Part shown: positions 55,051 to 63,324 of the stretch, in pieces
Position numbering within the stretch: the stretch's first letter is position 1
How the letters are laid out: each line of letters starts with the position of its first letter
Origin: Neobacillus kokaensis
GTDB taxonomy: Bacteria; Bacillota; Bacilli; Bacillales; Cytobacillaceae
Direction of reading: 5' to 3'
NCBI RefSeq assembly: GCF_014656545.1
Contig: NZ_BNDS01000012.1
Coordinates: 1-64,000 of the forward strand
Length of the DNA stretch: 64,000 bases
Program-made: the position numbers and the translations under genes
The notes under the pieces: model-generated
What the model was told of the DNA's origin: nothing
Databases searched by the model: none
Seen by the model: only the letters and a program-made list of their open reading frames with translations

Positions 55051-56019
55051 ATGGAGCAAAAAATAATCGGAATTGACATTGGTGGAACGTATGTCAAAAT
55101 CGGAATCATTAATTTAAATGGAGAAATTTTATCCAAGTGGGAAATTGAGACCAATAAACAAGATCAGGGACGACATATTATACATGACATATGGACATCC
55201 ATTCAACAAAACGTAACAGCCTTCGAGCTTGAACATTCCATTCTGGGTATCGGAATAGGCGTTCCAGGGGTAGTTGATGGCACACAAGGGAAAGTGTTGG
55301 GAGCTGTTAATATCGGCTGGAAAAACTATGAATTAAAAAAACTTTTTGAAGAGATAACCAATCTCCCTATTCATGTGGAAAATGATGCGAATACTGCCGC
55401 ACTTGGGGAGTACTGGAGAGATGCTGAGAAACAGGATGATACGATTGTTGTCACATTAGGAACAGGGATCGGAAGCGGAGTTATTACCGATGGAAAAATC
55501 CTGCATGGTCATAAAGGTTTGGCTGGGGAAATTGGTCACTTTGTCGTGAATCCTAATGGACATCCTTGTAATTGTGGCAGAAGAGGGTGCTTGGAAACCG
55601 TTGCATCCGCAACAGGAATCGTGCGGGAAGCTATGATGGTTGTGGAACAGGAACCAGCCGGCAGTTTGGCAATGCTCTATAAGAAAGAAGGCCGTTTGAC
55701 AGCCAAAGATGTTTTTGATTTAGCCAAAGAAGGACACGTACACAGTATGCGGATCATCCAACAATTGAATGATGAGTTAGGATTGGCATTGGCTAATGTC
55801 GCAACCATTGTGAACCCTGCTAAGATCTTAATTGGTGGAGGCGTGTCAAAGGCCGGTGATGACTTTTTAAAAGGGATTAGGGCCTCTTTCAAGAAACACG
55901 CGATTGAATGGATTGGAGACAATACAAAAATTGAGCTGGCCAGTTTAGGGAACGATGCCGGAATAATTGGGGCTGCTTATTTAATAAGAAAGGCAGTCTA
56001 TCAGGAAGCCGCAGTCTAG
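55051..56019 (+). CDS. ROK family sugar kinase
   Basis: A 322-residue cytoplasmic kinase with phosphate loop GIDIGGTYVKIG (8-19), catalytic aspartate in VENDANTAALGE, EIGHFVVNP and the zinc motif CNCGRRGCLE. It phosphorylates glucose, N-acetylglucosamine, N-acetylmannosamine or a similar sugar. The ATG at 55051 lies eight bases after AAAGGA. Unlike the ROK regulator at 45761 it has no DNA-binding domain. A sugar kinase in a peptide-use cluster suggests that the peptide carries a sugar. Confidence 0.9.
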   Translation: MEQKIIGIDIGGTYVKIGIINLNGEILSKWEIETNKQDQGRHIIHDIWTSIQQNVTAFELEHSILGIGIGVPGVVDGTQGKVLGAVNIGWKNYELKKLFEEITNLPIHVENDANTAALGEYWRDAEKQDDTIVVTLGTGIGSGVITDGKILHGHKGLAGEIGHFVVNPNGHPCNCGRRGCLETVASATGIVREAMMVVEQEPAGSLAMLYKKEGRLTAKDVFDLAKEGHVHSMRIIQQLNDELGLALANVATIVNPAKILIGGGVSKAGDDFLKGIRASFKKHAIEWIGDNTKIELASLGNDAGIIGAAYLIRKAVYQEAAV

Positions 56020-56061
56020 AGCCTGCCGTAACTTACGTGGAAAAAATTGGGGGATCTGATT

Positions 56062-56088
56062 GGGCAAAATCAGGCGTTGATTTTTACC
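56062..56088. repeat. Single unit of the hairpin repeat family
   Basis: GGGC-AAAAT, a loop CAGGCGTTG and ATTTTTACC form the same hairpin as the units at 30282 and 41398. It lies alone, 42 bp after the kinase stop. Confidence 0.65.
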
Positions 56089-56144
56089 GATAGCATCGGA
56101 ATGTTAATAGGAATACCCCAAATGAACGAATTGTTAATAAGGAG

Positions 56145-56179
56145 AAGACACGACAAGCTGCAACTAGTTGTGTCTTTTT
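56145..56179 (+). terminator. Intrinsic terminator after the ROK kinase
   Basis: AAGACACGAC pairs with GTTGTGTCTT (one G-U) and is followed by TTT. The rest of 56180-56321 holds no gene; a short open frame here overlaps the terminator and is not credible. Confidence 0.8.
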
Positions 56180-56321
56180 CGTTTAAACAAAGGGGGCTAG
56201 CGATTCGCTTCAGAAATTTGCGGTTAGGCCCCCACTTAAGGAAATTATTATTAGATTTACAATTTTGAATCTTTATATTATAATTAAACCTATAAAAATA
56301 CTATGAATTGAAGGTGCCGAT

Positions 56322-56774
56322 ATGAAAACTCAACAATTGTTAAAAGTGAGAACTAGCGGGAAGTGGGAAGAAGGTTTGAAAACTTCTATTTCAGTTAGAA
56401 ATTTCTCGGAATTCATCGTGGATGAACCGAAAAATCTAGGTGGGACAGATGAAGGGCCAAACCCTGTTGAATATGTTTTAGGAGCATTGTCCAGCTGTAC
56501 TTCTGTTATGATTGCGTTTATTGCTAAAGAAAAGAATTTTTCTTATCAAGATGTTGAGTTTAAAAATGAAGGTACACTCGATTTACAAGGGTTGATGGGA
56601 GTAGAAGGGGTTTCACCACATTTTCAAACTGTCAATTTTGACGTAATTATCACAACGGATGAGCAAGATTTACGAATTGAGGAGCTAAAACAAGAAGTGG
56701 AAAAAAGATGCCCTGTCTATAATTTAATAAAAGATGCAGGCGTCAGCATCGAAACAAACTGGTATAAAAAATAA
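56322..56774 (+). CDS. OsmC/Ohr family protein
   Basis: A 150-residue OsmC-fold protein. The two redox cysteines are C59 (LSSCTSV) and about C129 (KRCPVYN); the GPNPVEYVLGAL segment is a family mark. Members reduce organic hydroperoxides with lipoyl or similar thiols, though many are uncharacterised. It is bounded by terminators on both sides and appears to be a single-gene unit that is not part of the peptide cluster. Confidence 0.88.
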   Translation: MKTQQLLKVRTSGKWEEGLKTSISVRNFSEFIVDEPKNLGGTDEGPNPVEYVLGALSSCTSVMIAFIAKEKNFSYQDVEFKNEGTLDLQGLMGVEGVSPHFQTVNFDVIITTDEQDLRIEELKQEVEKRCPVYNLIKDAGVSIETNWYKK

Positions 56775-56782
56775 ATAGAGGG

Positions 56783-56835
56783 AAAAAGGGTCAGTCCCCC
56801 GTTGCATTAAAGTGCCGGGGGACTGACCCTTTTTC
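56783..56835. terminator. Strong bidirectional terminator (GGGTCAGTC-type)
   Basis: AAAAAGGGTCAGTCCCCCG pairs with CGGGGGACTGACCCTTTTT around a 14-base loop. It has U runs in both directions and serves the OsmC gene and the convergent activator gene. Confidence 0.88.
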
Positions 56836-56841
56836 TCCAAG

Positions 56842-58230
56842 TTATGAACGAATATGAAGTTTGTCCATTTTTCTGTATAATGTGCGAATGCTGATTCCTA
56901 AATCTTTTGCTGCCAGTTGCTTTCCGTTGTAGCTATTTCCGTAATGCTGAAGTTTTTGAATAATGATTTCTCTTTCAGCCTCACATAGTCTAGTTTCCAC
57001 GTTTGGCTTGCTAAGCTGCTTAGTCAACAGATAAGCAGGAAGTGAATTTTGGGTTAATCTTGTTTCGGTTTCTATATTCATACTATATTCAATTACATTT
57101 TCAAGTTCACGCAGATTTCCCGGCCAGTGATAAGAAGATAGGAGCTTCCTGTATTCTTCCGTACAGGTTGAAATATACTTCCCTGTTCGTTCTTGTAATT
57201 TTTCGATAAAGTGTTCTACTAATAAATCTAAATCCTCCATTCGTTCTCTTAAGGGTGGAATGGTGATCGGAATGACATTCAAACGATAAAAAAGATCGGG
57301 GCGGAATAATTTATTATTCATTAATTCATCGAAGGACTGATTCGTTGCGGCAATAAGACGAACATTTACTTTTTTCGAACTTGTTCCCCCAACTCGCTGG
57401 ATGATTCCATCTTGCAGTACTTTCAATAATTTTGGCTGTAAATTAATCGGTAAATCAGCAATCTCATCTAAAAACAATGTACCTTTATTCGCAAGTTCAA
57501 AGTATCCAGGCTTGCCTTTTCTTCTTGCGTTCGTAAAAGCCCCCTCCTCATATCCAAATAATTCACTTTCAAATAAACTTTCTGGAATGGACGCACAGTT
57601 TAGTTCGATGAAAGGGCCCTTACTTACAATACTTGTGCTATGAATATATTCTGCTAATAAACTTTTCCCTGTACCCGTTTCCCCTGTAATTAATATGGAG
57701 GAGGTGCTATATTTTAAATTCTCTATTAAACTATGAATTTGTGAAAGGGCCTTGCTATGGCCAAATATGTAGGTTGGATTTAATTGGATGCTGACATCCT
57801 TTACTTTGAATTCATTAATATCTCGAAGGATGGAAATAATCGTTTCTTTCAAGCGGGAGAGCCATTCGGCGTAATACTCTTGATTTTCAATTAGTACTTT
57901 TTCATTGCCTTCGGTGAAACTGACAAATGATAAATAACCGTATTTTTTTCCATTAATGATCATGTCCTGTACAAGCTCGACTTTCGAAGGGCAATTATTG
58001 ATAAAATGACATCCCTCACACATTTGCATTTTTCCAGGGTGATGTAGAAAAGTAATATGGTGTCCGTACAATGTATTGAAGAACAGGGCATGCGACTTCC
58101 TCCCTTTACGCCGAACATATTCCTCTGTTGCGGCAATCAGTTCCCCATCAGGGTTAAAACAAGCGATATCAATATGAAGGAGTTTGGAAAAAGCTTGGAT
58201 AACTTTTGCAATCGAATTTAATAAAATCAA
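56842..58230 (-). CDS. Sigma-54-dependent transcriptional activator
   Basis: A 462-residue enhancer-binding protein. The N-terminal sensor (about 1-140) has a cysteine group C71-x2-C74-x5-C80 (CEGCHFINNC) that could bind metal or sense redox state. The AAA+ domain (about 155-385) has Walker A GETGTGKS (183-190), Walker B TLFLDEIADLP and the sigma-54 contact loop as GAFTNA (230-235) in place of the usual GAFTGA. A Fis-type helix-turn-helix ends the protein (GKQLAAKDLGISIRTLYRKM). TTG start with GGGAGGG. It is divergent from the 58497 operon, whose promoter is of the sigma-54 type. Confidence 0.93.
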   Translation of the reverse strand: MILLNSIAKVIQAFSKLLHIDIACFNPDGELIAATEEYVRRKGRKSHALFFNTLYGHHITFLHHPGKMQMCEGCHFINNCPSKVELVQDMIINGKKYGYLSFVSFTEGNEKVLIENQEYYAEWLSRLKETIISILRDINEFKVKDVSIQLNPTYIFGHSKALSQIHSLIENLKYSTSSILITGETGTGKSLLAEYIHSTSIVSKGPFIELNCASIPESLFESELFGYEEGAFTNARRKGKPGYFELANKGTLFLDEIADLPINLQPKLLKVLQDGIIQRVGGTSSKKVNVRLIAATNQSFDELMNNKLFRPDLFYRLNVIPITIPPLRERMEDLDLLVEHFIEKLQERTGKYISTCTEEYRKLLSSYHWPGNLRELENVIEYSMNIETETRLTQNSLPAYLLTKQLSKPNVETRLCEAEREIIIQKLQHYGNSYNGKQLAAKDLGISIRTLYRKMDKLHIRS

Positions 58231-58322
58231 TTCAGAAACCCTCCCATTATAGATAGATATTAACTTTTTTAATAACTATTATTATTTTATTTTTATAATT
58301 CTGAAAAATCAATCATTATAGT

Positions 58323-58365
58323 TGACATATTTGTCATTGATGGCAAAAATTTGTCACTTTTGACA
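58323..58365. promoter_or_regulatory. Upstream activator sites (TGACA/TGTCA pairs)
   Basis: TGACA-TATT-TGTCA (58323-58336) and TGTCA-CTTT-TGACA (58352-58365) lie about 75-120 bp before the -24 box. Paired pentamers at this distance suit the binding of the divergently encoded activator. Confidence 0.6.
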
Positions 58366-58438
58366 CAAAATAAAAGAAATAAAGAACAATTTAATGCTAT
58401 GGAATGTTTATTTCTGTATTTTTGGCAAAGTCAAAACA

Positions 58439-58455
58439 TTGGCACAATAATTGCA
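58439..58455 (+). promoter_or_regulatory. Sigma-54 promoter (-24/-12)
   Basis: TTGGCACAATAATTGCA matches the consensus TTGGCAC-N5-TTGCA without a mismatch, with GG and GC ten bases apart. Transcription should start near 58466, about 31 bases before the first gene. This also excludes the longer reading frame start at 58404. Confidence 0.93.
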
Positions 58456-58496
58456 TTTTAATAGATTGTAAGATGAAAAAAGGAGGGAAAGTATCC

Positions 58497-59321
58497 ATGT
58501 TTGATTTAAACAGCAAAGATCATATCCAGGTAGGCATTGGATTGAACTACGAAAAATTATTAGGAATAAAAGATAAAGTCGTTGCCGTTACAGGTGCTGC
58601 TTCCGGAATTGGCTTAGCAACAGCTGAGTTGTTTGCTGAGGCAGGGGCCAAAGTTGCGGTAATAGACATAAATGAAGAGAAAGGAACAGCTGTCGCAAAT
58701 TCGATGAATGACAAAGGCTGGGATGCTGCATTTTTTAAATGTAATGTCACTTCATCAAAAGAATGTGAAACAGCAGCAAATCTGATTGAAAAGGAATTTG
58801 GAACAATTGATGTCTTGTTTAATAATGCAGGTGTCATTCGCAGGAAAACAGTTGTTGACCATACAGAAGAAGATTGGGATTTAGTTCTTAATGTTTCTTT
58901 AAAAGGAGCCTTTTTATTATCAAAGTATGTTATTCCGATCATGGTTAAAAATGGCGGAGGCAGTATTATTAACACTGGTTCCGGCTGGGGATTAAAGGGA
59001 GGAGATGCAGCAGCATCGTACTGCGCTGCGAAAGCGGGTGTAGTCAATTTAACGAAAGCAATGGCCATCGATCATGGAAAACAGAATATTCGTGTCAATT
59101 GTATCTGCCCTGGTGACACAGATACGCCTTTATTAAGAGACGAAGCAAAGCAATTGCAACATGAGGAAGAGTCGTTTCTTGCGTCTTCAGCCGTAGGGAG
59201 GCCGCTCGAAAGGATTGGAACGCCTCGAGATATTGCAAAAGGTGTGTTGTTTCTAGCGAGTGATATGTCTTCTTGGGTTACAGGTACCGTTTTAACAGTT
59301 GATGGCGGCGGATTAGCCTAA
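58497..59321 (+). CDS. Short-chain dehydrogenase/reductase
   Basis: A 274-residue SDR oxidoreductase. The cofactor loop is TGAASGIG (32-39); NNAGV, the serine in NTGSGWG and YCAAK complete the classical active site. D64-like acidic residues after the second strand (VIDINEE) suggest NAD. The first 25 residues form an extra N-terminal arm. It is the first gene of the sigma-54 operon, so it should oxidise a hydroxyl on the same compound that the following GcvP-like enzymes act on. A beta-hydroxy amino acid or its product would fit. Confidence 0.88.
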   Translation: MFDLNSKDHIQVGIGLNYEKLLGIKDKVVAVTGAASGIGLATAELFAEAGAKVAVIDINEEKGTAVANSMNDKGWDAAFFKCNVTSSKECETAANLIEKEFGTIDVLFNNAGVIRRKTVVDHTEEDWDLVLNVSLKGAFLLSKYVIPIMVKNGGGSIINTGSGWGLKGGDAAASYCAAKAGVVNLTKAMAIDHGKQNIRVNCICPGDTDTPLLRDEAKQLQHEEESFLASSAVGRPLERIGTPRDIAKGVLFLASDMSSWVTGTVLTVDGGGLA

Positions 59322-59345
59322 TTCTTGATTGGAGGAGAACAAGTG

Positions 59346-60782
59346 ATGAATAAACAAAATAAAGTAGCACATCCATATATACCGAATACAGTTCCACAAG
59401 TGCAAGCGGAAATGTTGAGAGAAATTGGGGCACAAACGCTTGATGAGCTTTTTGATGGAATACCGGAAGAATTGCATTATAAGAAAGTGATGAATATTCC
59501 AAAGGCATTATCGGAGTATGAGCTTAGAAGATATATGGAAGGAATTTTAGAGAAAAACATCAATACGAAAGAATACTTAAACTTTTTAGGAGCAGGCTGT
59601 TGGAACCATTATGTACCGGCTGTTTGCGATGAAGTCAATCAGCGTGCAGAATTTTTAACTGCTTATGCAGGTGATCCTTATGAGGATCATGGAAGATATC
59701 AAGCGTTGTTCGAGTATCAAAGCTTGATGGCAGAATTAGTAGATATGGACGTTGTCAATGTCCCGACATTTGATTGGGCACAGGCAGCGGCAACTTCCAT
59801 CCGGATGTCTAGTCGTATTACTGGCCGAAAAGAAGTGCTATTGCCGAAAACAATCTCACCTGATCGGTTGAAAGTAATCAAAAATTATTGCTCACCGGAT
59901 ATTGAATGCATTCTCGTTGACTATGAAGAGGATTCTGGACAAATCAATTTAAAAGATCTTGAAGAAAAGTTGTCAGCGAATACAGCTGCTGTTTATTTTG
60001 AAAATCCTTCCTATTTAGGGTTTGTTGAGACGCAAGGGAAAAAAATTAGCAAACTAGCAAAAAGCTATGAAGCGATTACGATTGTCGGAGTTGATCCAAG
60101 TTCATTAGGTGTGCTTGCTCCCCCAAGCCAATATGGTGCAGATATCGTCTGTGGGGATTTGCAGCCGCTTGGGATGCATATGAATTTTGGTGGAGGCCAG
60201 TCAGGGTTTATAGCAACACATGATGACCTGAAAATTGTACAAGAATATCCTTCACGTTTATTTGGGATTGCTCCTACGGTTGTCGAAGGAGAGTACGGCT
60301 TCGGGGATGTACTATATGACCGGACTTCTTTTGCAAAAAGGGAGAAAGGAAAAGAATCAGTAGGAACACAAACGGCTCTATGGGGGATTACAGCAGGCGT
60401 CTATTTATCATTATTAGGCCCAAATGGCATGTATGAGCTTGGTAAGTCCATCATGCAAAAGTCGCAATATGCGATGGGGCGGCTTGGCAACATTCCAAAC
60501 GTCGTAGCCTCTCGGTTTGAATCAACGAACTTTAAAGAGTTTGTCGTTGACTTTACGCATACAGGAAGAACAGTCAAGGAAATTAATAAATTTTTATTAG
60601 ACAACGGAATCTTTGGCGGGAAGGATTTATCTGAAGAGTTCCCTGAATTAGGCCAATGTTCATTATTTTGTATCACCGAAATTCATTCGAAGGAAGATAT
60701 CGATCGATTAGTTAGTACAATTCAGCAATGCTTAGATTCAATCAGAAATGAAGAAAGGAATGGTGTACATGCAAAAAATTAA
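59346..60782 (+). CDS. GcvPA-like protein (divergent glycine decarboxylase P subunit 1)
   Basis: A 478-residue PLP-fold protein related to subunit 1 of the split glycine cleavage P-protein. It keeps NFLGAGCWNHYVPAV, like FLGAGVYDHYIP of GcvPA, and the FGGGQSGFIA segment. Motifs near the active site differ: YEDHGRYQALFE replaces the usual EISQGELQAIFE, and PTFDWAQAAAT replaces MYDGATA. It is also longer than common GcvPA (about 450). ATG at 59346 with GGAGGAG. No gcvH or gcvT is near. I infer an amino acid decarboxylase-type enzyme with a substrate other than glycine. Confidence 0.82.
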   Translation: MNKQNKVAHPYIPNTVPQVQAEMLREIGAQTLDELFDGIPEELHYKKVMNIPKALSEYELRRYMEGILEKNINTKEYLNFLGAGCWNHYVPAVCDEVNQRAEFLTAYAGDPYEDHGRYQALFEYQSLMAELVDMDVVNVPTFDWAQAAATSIRMSSRITGRKEVLLPKTISPDRLKVIKNYCSPDIECILVDYEEDSGQINLKDLEEKLSANTAAVYFENPSYLGFVETQGKKISKLAKSYEAITIVGVDPSSLGVLAPPSQYGADIVCGDLQPLGMHMNFGGGQSGFIATHDDLKIVQEYPSRLFGIAPTVVEGEYGFGDVLYDRTSFAKREKGKESVGTQTALWGITAGVYLSLLGPNGMYELGKSIMQKSQYAMGRLGNIPNVVASRFESTNFKEFVVDFTHTGRTVKEINKFLLDNGIFGGKDLSEEFPELGQCSLFCITEIHSKEDIDRLVSTIQQCLDSIRNEERNGVHAKN

Positions 60783-62346
60783 TCGAGATCATAAAGTCAG
60801 GAATTATCATCAGGCAAAGTGGGATGAGCCAATTATTTTTGAACTCCATAACAGCGGCGAACGAGGAATTACGCTTCCCCAAGTGGAAGAAGAAATTGTA
60901 AATCATGTCGGTGATGGTGTCTCTGCCATTCCAGTAGAAATGGTAAGAAGAAAAGCGCCTAAATTGCCTGAGATTTCTCAAAATAGAGTGCTTCGCCATT
61001 ATTTGCGCCTTTCACAAGAAACGCTTGGAGCGGCCTTTAATGTGGAAATCGGGCAAGGGACATGTACGATGAAATATTCGCCAAAAATTAACGAAGCATT
61101 TGCTTCCTCGCCAAAAATGACTGAGCTTCACCCCTTGCAGGATGTAAGTACAGTCCAAGGAATGCTTGAAGTCATGTACAAATTAGATTTATGCATGAGA
61201 GAAATATCAGGTATGGATTACTTTTCCTTTCAACCAGGAAGCGGGACACAATCACTATTTACGATGGCTTCCATTGTACGTGCGTACCATGAAGAGAATG
61301 GTGAGGGAGAACAGCGCGATGAAATTATTACAACTAGTTTTTCACATCCTTCAGCAGCGGCAACTGCGGCAGTAAAAGGCTATAAAATTATTACCTTACA
61401 GCCAGACGAAGATGGCTTCCCGGATCTAGAAGAGTTAAAAGCGGTCGTTTCCGAAAGAACTGCCGGGTTTGTTGTGGCTAATCCGGAAGATACCGGAATC
61501 TATAATCATCGAATAAAAGAGTTTACCAAAATTGTCCATGAAGCAGGCGGGATTTGCTATTATGACCAAGCGAATGCAAACGGACTGCTAGGTATTACGC
61601 GTGCGAAGGAGGCGGGATTTGATATGTGCTTCTTTAACCTTCATAAAACCTTTTCAACCCCGCATGCATGTGGTGGACCTGCAACAGGAGCACTGGGCGT
61701 TTTGAATAAACTAAAGGAATTTTTGCCGGGGCCGATTGTTGAAAATCAGGATGATCAGTATATATTGAATGATAAATTGAAACATAGTATCGGGAAAGTA
61801 CGTTCATTCCAAGGCGTACCTCAAACAGTACTGCGTGCCTATGCATGGGTAAGAGCACTCGGCGCAGAAGGTCTAAAAGATGTAGCACAAATTGCTGTGT
61901 TAAATAACAACTATTTATATCACAAAATATTAACTATTCGCGGGGCTTCAGCTCCTTATATTAAAGGAAAAAGGCTCGAGCAAGTACGATACAGCTGGGA
62001 GCAGTTAACGAAAGAGACAGGTGTAACAACAGACGATGTTTCTCGTCGAATGGCTGATTTTGCCCATCATTATTGGTCCAGCCATCATCCATTTATTGTA
62101 CCTGAACCGTTTACGCTAGAACCAACCGAGTCATATTCTAAAGCTGATTTAGATGAGTACATTGCTTCATTAACACAAATATCAAATGAAGCTTATGCAA
62201 ATCCTGAAATAGTGAAAAATGCCCCGCATAATAGCACCATTCATCGTGTGGATGAACAAGATTACTTTGAGAATCCAGATAAATGGGCAATTACATGGCG
62301 AATGTATTTGAAAAAAACAAAGAAAACGCAGGAGATCAATTCCTAA
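60769..62346 (+). CDS. GcvPB-like protein (divergent glycine decarboxylase P subunit 2)
   Basis: A 525-residue partner of the preceding gene. The PLP lysine is K293 in FFNLHKTFSTPHACGG. The glycine loop after it reads PHACGGPATGALG, whereas ordinary GcvPB has PHGGGGPG. The TCTMKYSPKINE segment is kept, but the residues before it (VEIGQG) differ from the usual FPLGS. It is about 35 residues longer than typical GcvPB. The ATG at 60769 has AAAGGA nine bases upstream and lies 14 bp inside the previous gene, so the two are made together and form an alpha/beta pair. Confidence 0.84.
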   Translation: MQKINRDHKVRNYHQAKWDEPIIFELHNSGERGITLPQVEEEIVNHVGDGVSAIPVEMVRRKAPKLPEISQNRVLRHYLRLSQETLGAAFNVEIGQGTCTMKYSPKINEAFASSPKMTELHPLQDVSTVQGMLEVMYKLDLCMREISGMDYFSFQPGSGTQSLFTMASIVRAYHEENGEGEQRDEIITTSFSHPSAAATAAVKGYKIITLQPDEDGFPDLEELKAVVSERTAGFVVANPEDTGIYNHRIKEFTKIVHEAGGICYYDQANANGLLGITRAKEAGFDMCFFNLHKTFSTPHACGGPATGALGVLNKLKEFLPGPIVENQDDQYILNDKLKHSIGKVRSFQGVPQTVLRAYAWVRALGAEGLKDVAQIAVLNNNYLYHKILTIRGASAPYIKGKRLEQVRYSWEQLTKETGVTTDDVSRRMADFAHHYWSSHHPFIVPEPFTLEPTESYSKADLDEYIASLTQISNEAYANPEIVKNAPHNSTIHRVDEQDYFENPDKWAITWRMYLKKTKKTQEINS

Positions 62347-62353
62347 AATAAGT

Positions 62354-62383
62354 CCATCAGTGAGGAGAAATTCTCACTGATGG
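62354..62383 (+). promoter_or_regulatory. Perfect intercistronic hairpin
   Basis: CCATCAGTGAG and CTCACTGATGG form an 11-bp perfect stem with an 8-base loop, eight bases after the GcvPB-like stop. No U run follows, so it may protect the upstream mRNA or mark a processing site. Confidence 0.6.
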
Positions 62384-62418
62384 TATTTGAATATAAAAAT
62401 CCGTAGGGAAGTGAAGAG

Positions 62419-63243
62419 ATGAAGGGGAAATTTAGTAGAATAACCTTCCTTGTTCTATCAATCTGTCTTGTTATTTTTACATCCGCTTGTGGAAAAGAAT
62501 CGGCGGGAACTTCGAGTGAACAAAAGGAAAAAACGCTGTTAGTAGGGACAGATGCTGTCACACCTCCATTCGTGTTCATGGATAAGGGAAAAATTGTCGG
62601 GTTTGATGTCGATTTAATCAGTGCCATATTAGATGAAGCAGGTTATAAAAGTAAAGTTGAAAATGTTGGCTGGGATCCGCTGTTTACACAGGTTGAGAGT
62701 GGTGAAGTAGATATCGGAATAACCTCCATTACGATTACAGATGACAGAAAACAGACATATGATTTTGCTGATCCTTATTTCGAATCGAAACTGATGATTT
62801 TAGCTAAAGAAGGTACTGATATCAAAAATGCAATGGATTTAAAAGGGAAAAAGGTTGGCGTCCAAAATGCAACAACTGGTCAATTTGCATTAGAAAAAAT
62901 AGTTGGGAAAAATAATCCTTCCATTTTTAAGTACGAAACACTTGGAGTGGCCTTCATGGCACTAAAAAACGGAGATATAGAAGCGGTCATTACTGACAAT
63001 ACAGTTGCGAATGAATACGTTAAAAATAATCCAAATGATAAGTTTGTTGCTATTTCTGACGATGTGAACTTCGATCCAGAATACTATGGAATTTTATTAA
63101 AAAAAGGGAGCAAACTTTCTGGTGAAATTAATCAAGCATTAAAAACGGTTATTGATAATGGAACATACACGAAAATTTATGAAAAATGGTTTGGAATTTC
63201 TCCTGATATAGAAGTAATAAAATCTCTTTCAACTGTCGAATAG
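62419..63243 (+). CDS. Polar amino acid ABC transporter binding lipoprotein (SBP family 3)
   Basis: A 274-residue binding protein. The lipobox ends in TSAC with cysteine near residue 24. The mature part has VGTDAVTPPFVFMDKGKIVGFDVDLISAI, the family 3 signature, and DIGITSITITDDRKQTYDFADPY. It would capture a polar amino acid or analogue. As part of the sigma-54 operon, its ligand is presumably the substrate of the SDR and GcvP-like enzymes. Confidence 0.92.
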   Translation: MKGKFSRITFLVLSICLVIFTSACGKESAGTSSEQKEKTLLVGTDAVTPPFVFMDKGKIVGFDVDLISAILDEAGYKSKVENVGWDPLFTQVESGEVDIGITSITITDDRKQTYDFADPYFESKLMILAKEGTDIKNAMDLKGKKVGVQNATTGQFALEKIVGKNNPSIFKYETLGVAFMALKNGDIEAVITDNTVANEYVKNNPNDKFVAISDDVNFDPEYYGILLKKGSKLSGEINQALKTVIDNGTYTKIYEKWFGISPDIEVIKSLSTVE

Positions 63244-63324
63244 CAGTTTAGGAAAAAGAATAGTAGCAACTAACTAGTAAAGCAATGTAGCTCATCGAAA
63301 AAGCACCAGGATGGAGTGGGGGAT

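Noticed and set aside
56047..56268. 73-codon frame after the ROK kinase
   Set aside because: It runs through a hairpin repeat and an intrinsic terminator and has no ribosome binding site.
58404..58496. Longer N-terminus for the SDR enzyme
   Set aside because: The perfect sigma-54 promoter lies within this stretch, so the mRNA starts after it. The ATG at 58497 has a good AGGAGG.
59346..62346. Ordinary glycine cleavage operon
   Set aside because: No gcvT, no gcvH, no glycine riboswitch (the leader is about 31 bases) and changed motifs around the active site.
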